From NCBI GenBank assembly GCA_021159225.1, contig JAGGSE010000239.1, positions 1-12,421 of the forward strand: DNA of 12,421 nt, given 5' to 3'. Shown one piece after another: positions 7,876 through 12,421 of this stretch. Source of the DNA: a bacterium (GTDB lineage Bacteria; Patescibacteriota; Minisyncoccia; Minisyncoccales; JAGGSE01). The position numbers and the translations under genes were made by a program. Within the stretch, counting starts at the first letter, position 1; each line of letters starts with the position of its first letter. The notes beneath the pieces were generated by a model. That model was given only the letters and a program-made list of their open reading frames with translations. It was not told the DNA's origin and ran no database searches.

Positions 7876-8813
7876 TAGAAATCAGTGAGGATGACATTTA
7901 CCTTTATTTTTCCCTTTTTGAGAGAGAGGTCTTCTTTTGCCCCAAAGGTTATTTTGGCTTCCGGGCTGACCTCTTTGGTTATAAAGTTGGCTATTTCTTC
8001 AACCTCCCCGAGAGAGATGTTTCTTCCCGAAACATTGAACAGTACCCTCTTGGCTCCCTTGGGAGATATTTCAACAAGGGGAGAACTAAGGGCGGCGGCA
8101 GCCGCTTTTTCTGCTCGTTTTTCTCCCTCTGCCTCTCCAGTTCCGAATACAGCCCTGCCTGAGTTTTTCAAAACCGATTTAACGCTGGCAAGCCCCACAT
8201 TAATAATTGCCCGGGAGGTAACAAGGTCAGTAATTCCCAAAACCGCTTCTCTGAGTATTTCATCACCTTTCCAGAATGCCTCGGAAATGCTTGCTTCAGG
8301 ACCTGAAAGGAGTAATAATTTGTCGTTGGGAATGACAATAAGGCTGTCAAGGTTTTCTTTTAGTTTTCGGATGCCGTTTTCAGCAATTTTCCGCCGGATA
8401 TTGCCTTCAAAGGAGAAGGGACGGCTCACAATACCTATGCTGAGAATTTTTAATTCCCTGCTGATTTCAGCAATTACAGGTGCTGCCCCAGAGCCTGTTC
8501 CGCCGCCTTCTCCCAGGGTAATAAAAATTAGTTCTGCGCCCTTGAGTGCTTCTTTGATTTCTTCTTTTTGTTCTTCAGCCGCTTTTTCTCCGAGTTTAGG
8601 GTTCATCCCCGTGCCTAGTCCCTGGGTCAGTTTTCTGCCAATTCTTATTTTCAAATGGGCGCTGGTTCTTTTTAGGTCTTGCTCGTCAGTATTCAGGGCA
8701 ATAAGTTCTATGCCTTCAAGGTTGTACCTCATTAGCCGAGAAACCGTGTTAGAGCCTGCTCCGCCTATACCTACTATTTTGATTTTTGGAGATAATCTCT
8801 TAGGAGTTTTCAT
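7875..8813 (-). CDS. ftsZ: Atypical FtsZ homologue (no T7-loop aspartates, no C-terminal tail)
   Basis: Tubulin-family GTP-binding cell-division protein. The 312-aa product matches FtsZ throughout: KIKIVGIGGAGSNTV (10-24), NTDEQDL (41-47), GLGTGMNPKLGEKAAEE (65-81), the GTP-binding signature GGGTGSG (103-109), RPFSFEGNIRR (131-141), DSLIVIPNDKLL (156-167) and a C-terminal domain ending in VNVILTDF. Two key elements are missing. The T7 loop, normally NxDxxD and needed to hydrolyse GTP in the neighbouring subunit, reads NVGLAS (205-210), so both aspartates are replaced. The protein also ends right at the globular domain, without the linker and conserved tail that bind FtsA. The signature has Ser rather than the usual bacterial Thr (GGGTGSG) and a preceding Glu. 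It starts 3 bases after the ftsA stop. It may be a regulatory or structural FtsZ paralogue, with a canonical FtsZ elsewhere, or a divergent sole FtsZ. Family membership is sure; activity is doubtful. Confidence 0.9.
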   Translation of the reverse strand: MKTPKRLSPKIKIVGIGGAGSNTVSRLMRYNLEGIELIALNTDEQDLKRTSAHLKIRIGRKLTQGLGTGMNPKLGEKAAEEQKEEIKEALKGAELIFITLGEGGGTGSGAAPVIAEISRELKILSIGIVSRPFSFEGNIRRKIAENGIRKLKENLDSLIVIPNDKLLLLSGPEASISEAFWKGDEILREAVLGITDLVTSRAIINVGLASVKSVLKNSGRAVFGTGEAEGEKRAEKAAAAALSSPLVEISPKGAKRVLFNVSGRNISLGEVEEIANFITKEVSPEAKITFGAKEDLSLKKGKIKVNVILTDF

Positions 8814-8816
8814 AAT

Positions 8817-10076
8817 TTAGGGAACAAATTCCCGGAGAAGTTTCTTTAGTTGATTCCATACCCCCTTTATTCTTGAAGGGGATTCTTCTTCTATTGAGTC
8901 AAGTCCTTCCAGAACCAATCCACAGGCAGTTGAAAAGGCGGGGTCGTCAATTTGGGGAGAAAAGCCTCTCGGCGTGCCGAGCCGTGAGGGGAGTTTTAGG
9001 TATTTTTTGCAAAAGTCCTTGAGTTTCGGCATTTTTGCTCCACCGCCGGTTAATACCACTCCTCCTGGAAGTTCAATTTTACCAAGTTTTTTCAACTCTT
9101 TTTGGGCTTCTCCCAGAATTTCTTCAACCCGCGCTCCAATGATTTGAGAAAGGGTTTTAGGAGTAAATGTTAAGGATTCTTCCGGACGCTCTCCTTTAAT
9201 TTTTATTTGTTCTTTTTTTCTTGTTTTTTTCTTGTTCTTTTTTTCTTGAAAACAGGCGCCAAACTGGAGTTTTATTTTTTCAGCCGTATCAATATCTGTT
9301 TTTAGGCAGACAGCGATGTCATTGGTGATATGACCTGAGCCAATAGGGAGGATGGCAAGGTGGATTAAATTTCCCTCTTTGAACACCGCTAAATTGGTGG
9401 TTCCTGCGCCTATGTCTAAAAGGATAACCCCCAGTTCTTTTTCTCTGGAGGTTAAAACAGCCCTGGCGCTGGCAAGGGGATTTGGAACCAAATTTATAAT
9501 CCGAGTGATGCCGGCATTTAATATGGCTTGCTCAGAGTTTTTTAGATAGGGTGAGAAACCGACTATTGCTACTGCATCCACCTCCAAGCGGATGCCCTGC
9601 ATACCCAGGGGGTCTTTTACTCCGCCTTCTCCATCAACAATGAATTCTTTGGGAAGCACATCCAATATTTCCTTGTTGGAAGGCAGAGAAAAGGTTTGAG
9701 CCGCCTGAAGCACCCGGTCAATGTCTTCTTCTGAAATTTTTTGGTCTGCCCTTGAAACAGAAACCAATCCGTGGCAGTTTCTGGAGAAGATATGGCTTCC
9801 GCCGACGCTTGCTATGACCTCTTTTATTTGTTTTCCGCAGTCCTCCTGGGACTTTTCAACAAGATAGGCGATTATTTTGGAGACCTTGTTTACATCTACC
9901 ACAATTCCTCTTCTAACCCCGAAAGAGACCTCTTTAACCTTGGTTAAAATTTCAATATTTTCTTCTTCCTCTCTGGTTTTATTTGGTTGAGAAGAGGATA
10001 ATTTTTTGAAGCCGGAAACAAGTTTTATGGTTCCGGAACCGACGTCTAATCCTGTTACAATGTTTGTTTTTGCCAT
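8817..10076 (-). CDS. ftsA: FtsA, actin-like membrane anchor of the division ring
   Basis: Actin/Hsp70-fold ATPase that ties FtsZ filaments to the membrane and recruits later division proteins. The 419-aa product has phosphate 1 TGLDVGSGTIKLV (8-20), the SHS2/1C domain (about 85-165), phosphate 2 LLDIGAGTTNLAVF (219-232), PIGSGHITNDIA (244-255), and the adenosine motif VVLTGGGAKMP (340-350). The extreme C-terminus (about 402-419, with VWNQLKKLLREF) is amphipathic and fits the membrane-targeting helix of FtsA. A lysine-rich insert (about 279-294, KKNKKKTRKKEQIKIK) interrupts subdomain 2B and is encoded by a short direct repeat. The ATG lies inside the end of ybeY (22-base overlap), and ftsZ follows after 3 bases, the normal ftsA-ftsZ order. 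Confidence 0.93.
   Translation of the reverse strand: MAKTNIVTGLDVGSGTIKLVSGFKKLSSSQPNKTREEEENIEILTKVKEVSFGVRRGIVVDVNKVSKIIAYLVEKSQEDCGKQIKEVIASVGGSHIFSRNCHGLVSVSRADQKISEEDIDRVLQAAQTFSLPSNKEILDVLPKEFIVDGEGGVKDPLGMQGIRLEVDAVAIVGFSPYLKNSEQAILNAGITRIINLVPNPLASARAVLTSREKELGVILLDIGAGTTNLAVFKEGNLIHLAILPIGSGHITNDIAVCLKTDIDTAEKIKLQFGACFQEKKNKKKTRKKEQIKIKGERPEESLTFTPKTLSQIIGARVEEILGEAQKELKKLGKIELPGGVVLTGGGAKMPKLKDFCKKYLKLPSRLGTPRGFSPQIDDPAFSTACGLVLEGLDSIEEESPSRIKGVWNQLKKLLREFVP
9207..9248. repeat. 17-bp direct repeat, period 25, inside ftsA
   Basis: The 17-mer TTGTTCTTTTTTTCTTG occurs at 9207-9223 and again, identically, at 9232-9248, with a similar T-rich stretch between. The period of 25 is not a multiple of three, so the two copies are read in different frames. 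Both encode lysine-rich peptide on the minus strand and form the basic insert of FtsA. It looks like slippage or short-duplication expansion. Confidence 0.8.
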
Positions 10077-10507
10077 AAAAGATTAAGATAATACTCTTCT
10101 TTTTCTCTCATTTCTTTTGCCTTTTCTTCAGATTTTTCGTGGTCATATCCCAGTAAATGCAACAGGCCATGGATTAAGACCCTTGTGAATTCCTTTTCAA
10201 ACGGCTCATTATGTTTTTTAGCGTTTTTTTTGACCTCTCTAATACAGATAACTATTTCCCAGAATCCATCTTTGCCGCCAAAGGACAAGACGTCGGTTGT
10301 TCGGTTTTTCCCCCGGTATTTTCTGTTCAGTTCTCTCATTCTTCCCTGACCCACCAGTGCGATTGACAGATTTATTTTCTCTTTATTTTTAATTTTCCCG
10401 CCTATTTCTTCTTTTAAAACCCTCTCTGCCTGTTTTATAATAGATTTTTCATCAATGGGGTTTGTTGTTAGGTTGTTTACCTCTATTACCATTGAAGTTA
10501 AAGTCAA
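10055..10507 (-). CDS. ybeY: YbeY endoribonuclease (rRNA maturation factor)
   Basis: Zinc-dependent single-strand endoribonuclease used in 16S rRNA 3'-end maturation and ribosome quality control. The 150-aa product contains the family signature HGLLHLLGYDH with metal ligands His113, His117 and His123, and the upstream conserved segment LNRKYRGKNRTTDVLSF (60-76). Two starts are possible. TTG at 10507 has a good Shine-Dalgarno (GAGGA at 10513-10517, 5-base spacing). ATG at 10492 begins MVIEVNN, which matches usual YbeY N-termini but has no ribosome site of its own. The gene overlaps the preceding 101-aa gene by 41 or 56 bases and ftsA by 22 bases. The usual neighbours (phoH/ybeZ, era, dgkA) are absent here. 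Confidence 0.93.
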   Translation of the reverse strand: MTLTSMVIEVNNLTTNPIDEKSIIKQAERVLKEEIGGKIKNKEKINLSIALVGQGRMRELNRKYRGKNRTTDVLSFGGKDGFWEIVICIREVKKNAKKHNEPFEKEFTRVLIHGLLHLLGYDHEKSEEKAKEMREKEEYYLNLLWQKQTL

Positions 10508-10757
10508 GAATTTCCTCGTACGACCTGCCGATAAATTTTTCTAATTTCCTTGCTACCAATGCCAGTTCCCTTTCTCCGTCAAGATTTTTGGCTTGGATCT
10601 TGGCGATAAATCCATTCCTAAAGTGTAAAACCAGTATAGAGTCAAGGTGCTCAAAGCGGTCAAGGATTGATTTTGACGGCGCTGAATAGGTGCCGGAGCC
10701 GTCAGGGATAAAGGGGAATTTTTGATATGTTAGATTTTTGCTTTCTTTTATAGTCAT
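10452..10757 (-). CDS. Hypothetical 101-aa protein between the CofE-like gene and ybeY
   Basis: I do not recognise a family. The protein is soluble, with no membrane segment or signal peptide. Its middle reads as alternating hydrophobic beta-like segments (SILVLHFRNGFIAKIQAKNL) followed by a likely helix (ERELALVARKLEKFIG) and an acidic/aromatic end (YEEILDFNFNG). That is compatible with a small alpha/beta fold. The reality of the gene is supported by its ATGA overlap with the stop of the CofE-like gene (10754-10757) and by sensible composition across its length. The last 41-56 bases also encode the start of ybeY in another frame, an unusually long overlap. Its function is unknown; the position suggests translation together with the CofE-like ligase and YbeY. 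Confidence 0.7.
   Translation of the reverse strand: MTIKESKNLTYQKFPFIPDGSGTYSAPSKSILDRFEHLDSILVLHFRNGFIAKIQAKNLDGERELALVARKLEKFIGRSYEEILDFNFNGNRGKQPNNKPH
10513..10517 (-). promoter_or_regulatory. Shine-Dalgarno deciding the ybeY start
   Basis: On the minus strand GAGGA sits 5 bases before a TTG codon at 10507 and 20 bases before the family-like ATG at 10492. It supports the TTG start, although the protein N-terminus fits the family better from the ATG. The motif lies inside the coding sequence of the preceding 101-aa gene. Confidence 0.5.
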
Positions 10758-11539
10758 TTTGTTATTTTACCTTCTTTTTCTTTTTGAGGCAAGAGCGATT
10801 TTCCTCTTTTCCATTTACCTTGCCAGAGCAAAGGAGCGTAGATATCCTCCTTCCTTTTTATTCTAATGTCAGATGCCTTGCTTTTGTTGGGATTTTCAAA
10901 TTTAACACCGGTAAGACCCTCAATAATGGCAATAGGGGTTTGTTCCCTGCCTTCGCCCATAGCCAGGGTGGCTGCGGCGGCAAGGGAGTCAGTTATGTTT
11001 AGTTGGCTTACCTTGAATTTTCGGCCAAAGATATCTTTTTTGCCCCGGTAGTTTCTTAGAGGAAAAAAACCACAATGGGCAAGAGATATTCCTATTGTTC
11101 CTCTCCTTAGTGGGATGCAGTGGCTGTCGGCGATAATAATCCCAAATTTTTTCAGTTGATATTTTTGTTTAAGGAAGCGATAGATTTTTTTGGCGGCTGA
11201 AAACGGAGACCTGGGCCAGAGAATGTAATAGTTTCCCCCGTTGCTTTCGTCTATGCCGGCAGTGGGAATAAGGGTATTGTTTTTGATTGTAAGCATTGCG
11301 TATCTGTTGGAGGAATTATTTCTTTCTAAATAAAGTTCTGCCTCTTTTCTAATTAACTCGTCCTTGTCTTTTACTGAACCTTTTGGTATACAGCGGCCCT
11401 GCCAAATGGAGATAATTTTTGAGGCAAAAACAATTATTGATTTCTCTTTCAGGTCTGAGATATTTTCTTCAATAAAAGAAAAAAGGTCGTCTTTTGGCGG
11501 TTGAAAGACCCTGGTCTTCAGGCTTTTGATTGAGAACAT
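10754..11539 (-). CDS. CofE-like ligase (F420-0:L-glutamate ligase family)
   Basis: 261-aa protein with the conserved features of the CofE/F420_ligase family, which adds glutamate to coenzyme F420-0 using GTP. Visible motifs: IIVFASKIISIWQGR (35-49), TAGIDESNGGNYYILWPRSP (93-112), GIIIADSHCIPLRRGTIGI (133-151), KKDIFGRKFKVSQLNITDSL (167-186) and AMGEGREQTPIAIIEG (193-208). Asp97, Asp138 and the glutamates of the GEGRE segment are candidate metal or nucleotide ligands by family analogy. No other F420 biosynthesis gene or F420-dependent enzyme is visible here, so the true acceptor may be something else. The usual DSxGRPxRxG motif is modified to DSHCIPLRRG. It is the first gene of the minus-strand run, opposite a divergent promoter, and has no clear Shine-Dalgarno. 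Its TGA overlaps the ATG of the next gene. Confidence 0.8.
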   Translation of the reverse strand: MFSIKSLKTRVFQPPKDDLFSFIEENISDLKEKSIIVFASKIISIWQGRCIPKGSVKDKDELIRKEAELYLERNNSSNRYAMLTIKNNTLIPTAGIDESNGGNYYILWPRSPFSAAKKIYRFLKQKYQLKKFGIIIADSHCIPLRRGTIGISLAHCGFFPLRNYRGKKDIFGRKFKVSQLNITDSLAAAATLAMGEGREQTPIAIIEGLTGVKFENPNKSKASDIRIKRKEDIYAPLLWQGKWKRGKSLLPQKEKEGKITK

Positions 11540-11540
11540 A

Positions 11541-11570
11541 TTGACAAGAGGATTAGATTTATTCTATGCT
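11541..11570 (+). promoter_or_regulatory. Sigma-70-like promoter for the membrane-protein pair
   Basis: A perfect -35 box TTGACA (11541-11546) is followed after 18 bases by TATGCT (11565-11570) as the -10 box. It lies in the 71-base divergent spacer and points to the gene starting at 11611, giving a predicted leader of about 35 bases. The -35 box begins 2 bases from the start codon of the divergent CofE-like gene, so initiation from this promoter could interfere with that gene's expression. Confidence 0.6.
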
Positions 11571-11610
11571 TTTATTAACCACAAATTAATTTAACAGGAT
11601 TTTTAATAAA

Positions 11611-11853
11611 ATGCAAAATATTCAAGATATTATTTTGGGCGTTGCTGTGCTTGTTTATTTATGGTACGTGTTTATTATTATTTACCACCTGATTAGGTTT
11701 GGCATCGGGGTTTATCCAAAGGTAGTTGTTTTGGCTTTCTTTTTGATTTCTGTTTTTCTGTTGATGCTCTCTCTTTGGGCATGGAGCCGGGTTAATTGGG
11801 ACCAACTTTTTGACCTGATTAAAAAATTTTTGTCTGTGACAAAAACAGGATAA
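11611..11853 (+). CDS. Small two-helix membrane protein of unknown function
   Basis: 80-aa protein with two strong membrane segments (about 6-29 and 36-58) joined by a short loop (RFGIGVYPK) and a short amphipathic soluble tail (WDQLFDLIKKFL). No catalytic motif is visible and I do not recognise a family. It has a plausible ribosome site, AGGA at 11596-11599, 11 bases before the ATG, and a good promoter upstream. The next gene, a PH-domain membrane protein, begins 4 bases after its stop, so the two are very probably co-translated and may form a membrane complex; that is inference from position. Confidence 0.75.
   Translation: MQNIQDIILGVAVLVYLWYVFIIIYHLIRFGIGVYPKVVVLAFFLISVFLLMLSLWAWSRVNWDQLFDLIKKFLSVTKTG
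11847..11850 (+). promoter_or_regulatory. Ribosome binding site of the PH-domain gene
   Basis: AGGA lies immediately before the TAA stop of the preceding gene, 7 bases ahead of the ATG at 11858. A terminating ribosome would therefore cover the site, favouring reinitiation on the PH-domain gene. Confidence 0.6.
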
Positions 11854-11857
11854 AAAT

Positions 11858-12397
11858 ATGCATCATATCATCAAGGCGCTGACCAGTTCAGTTAGTTCTT
11901 TTAGGGGGATGATTCCCGGAGAAAAGACGGTTTTGGTAACCAGAAAGCACTGGTTTTTTTTATTTCTTCCCTCTTGGGCGTTTCTGATTTCTCTTTTCTT
12001 ACCTTTTTTGCTTTACTTTTATATTTCCCGCTTTACGTGGTATCCTTTTGTTTCTAGCCTTTTTTGGTTTTTGGTAAGCGTTTATGTTTTGGTTATGTGG
12101 ATTGCTTTTTCTTATAATCTGATGGTCTATCTTTTAACCTGCACTATTATAACCAATAAGCGCCTTATTAGAGTAGAGACAAAGGGTTTTTTTAGATATG
12201 AGAGGGACGAGACGGATTTAGATAGAATTCAGGACATCGCGGTGAAAATTTCCGGCATTTTTGCCGCCTTCTTAAACTTTGGCAATCTGGAGGTTCAGAC
12301 GGCCGGCACTGTTGTCAGGTTTATCTTTCCCCAACTGCCAAATCCCCAAAAAATAAGGGAACTTATTATGTCGCTTCAAGAAAAAAGAAGGCGTTAG
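11858..12397 (+). CDS. Membrane protein with bacterial PH domain (bPH2/YdbS-like)
   Basis: 179-aa protein with a short soluble start containing MIPGEKTVLVTRKHW (18-32), typical of the segment ahead of the first helix in this family. Two membrane stretches follow (about 33-55 and 62-90), then a C-terminal bacterial pleckstrin-homology domain (about 92-172). The domain is recognised from ITNKRLIRVETKGFF (98-112), DETDLDRIQDIAVK (117-130) and FGNLEVQTAGTVVRFIFP (141-158), the usual strand pattern of bPH2 proteins. Such proteins are membrane-bound and probably take part in envelope or stress functions, but their ligands are mostly unknown. It is coupled to the small membrane protein upstream. It ends KRRR, a basic tail on the presumed cytoplasmic side. 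Confidence 0.85.
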   Translation: MHHIIKALTSSVSSFRGMIPGEKTVLVTRKHWFFLFLPSWAFLISLFLPFLLYFYISRFTWYPFVSSLFWFLVSVYVLVMWIAFSYNLMVYLLTCTIITNKRLIRVETKGFFRYERDETDLDRIQDIAVKISGIFAAFLNFGNLEVQTAGTVVRFIFPQLPNPQKIRELIMSLQEKRRR

Positions 12398-12406
12398 AAT
12401 TTTTCT

Positions 12407-12421
12407 ATGGCAGGCAACTGG
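12407..12421 (+). CDS. Possible start of the next gene (partial, five codons)
   Basis: An ATG 9 bases after the PH-domain stop opens MAGNW and runs off the window. No clear Shine-Dalgarno precedes it. AGNW also occurs at the N-terminus of triosephosphate isomerases, but five residues are not enough to assign a family. It could instead be a chance ATG. Confidence 0.25.

Noticed and set aside
7885..8820. A 311-codon open frame antisense to the whole ftsZ gene
   Set aside because: It mirrors ftsZ codon by codon, has Ser/Pro/Leu-rich low-complexity composition with no recognisable motif, and ftsZ is well supported. It is a shadow frame caused by codon bias.
11583..11592. 10-bp palindrome AAATTAATTT in the divergent spacer
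   Set aside because: It is pure A/T in an AT-rich spacer and does not extend; no evidence that it is an operator.

Overview
The window looks like chromosomal DNA of a small-genome, AT-rich bacterium, most plausibly a Patescibacteria/CPR lineage of the Parcubacteria type. This is inferred from the gene mix (FtsA with a divergent FtsZ, a CofE-like ligase without visible F420 genes, a ComEC lacking its nuclease-like domain, a ClpB-type unfoldase), from lysine/glutamate-rich proteins and from extreme gene packing. TGA is used as a normal stop in several genes (the glycosyltransferase, the CofE-like gene and the 101-aa gene), so the recoded genetic code of Gracilibacteria/SR1 is unlikely. No gap exceeds about 80 bases, and no tRNA, rRNA, CRISPR array, insertion sequence or prophage gene was seen.

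Layout. (1) Bases 1-3500, plus strand: the possible tail of an unseen gene, then a ClpB-type AAA+ chaperone (81-2777), then a membrane-anchored HtrA-like protein that has lost the catalytic His and Ser (2784-3500). (2) Bases 3497-11539, minus strand: nine genes in one tightly packed run. In transcription order they are a CofE-like ligase, an unknown 101-aa protein, YbeY endoribonuclease, FtsA, an atypical FtsZ, a HAD-IB phosphatase, a shortened ComEC, a family 2 glycosyltransferase and an intact HtrA protease with a PDZ domain. Most junctions overlap or are a few bases apart, so translational coupling and co-transcription are likely. The run ends tail-to-tail on the pseudo-HtrA gene, with interleaved stop codons. 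(3) Bases 11540-12421, plus strand: a 71-base divergent spacer with a good sigma-70-like promoter, a small two-helix membrane protein, a membrane-anchored bacterial PH-domain protein, and the first codons of a possible next gene.

Two themes run through the window. Protein quality control is represented by ClpB, an intact HtrA and a degenerate HtrA. Envelope and division functions are represented by FtsA, FtsZ, the glycosyltransferase, ComEC and the PH-domain protein, with YbeY adding rRNA maturation and ribosome quality control.

The most notable observations are: (a) an FtsZ homologue whose T7 loop lacks both catalytic aspartates and which has no C-terminal FtsA-binding tail, although it sits directly after ftsA; (b) a ClpB with a full coiled-coil middle domain and also a ClpC-like loop carrying a VGF tripeptide where ClpP-binding loops sit; (c) the catalytically dead HtrA paralogue encoded beside that ClpB and facing a live HtrA. 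All function calls come from reading motifs and remembered family sequences; no database search was run.
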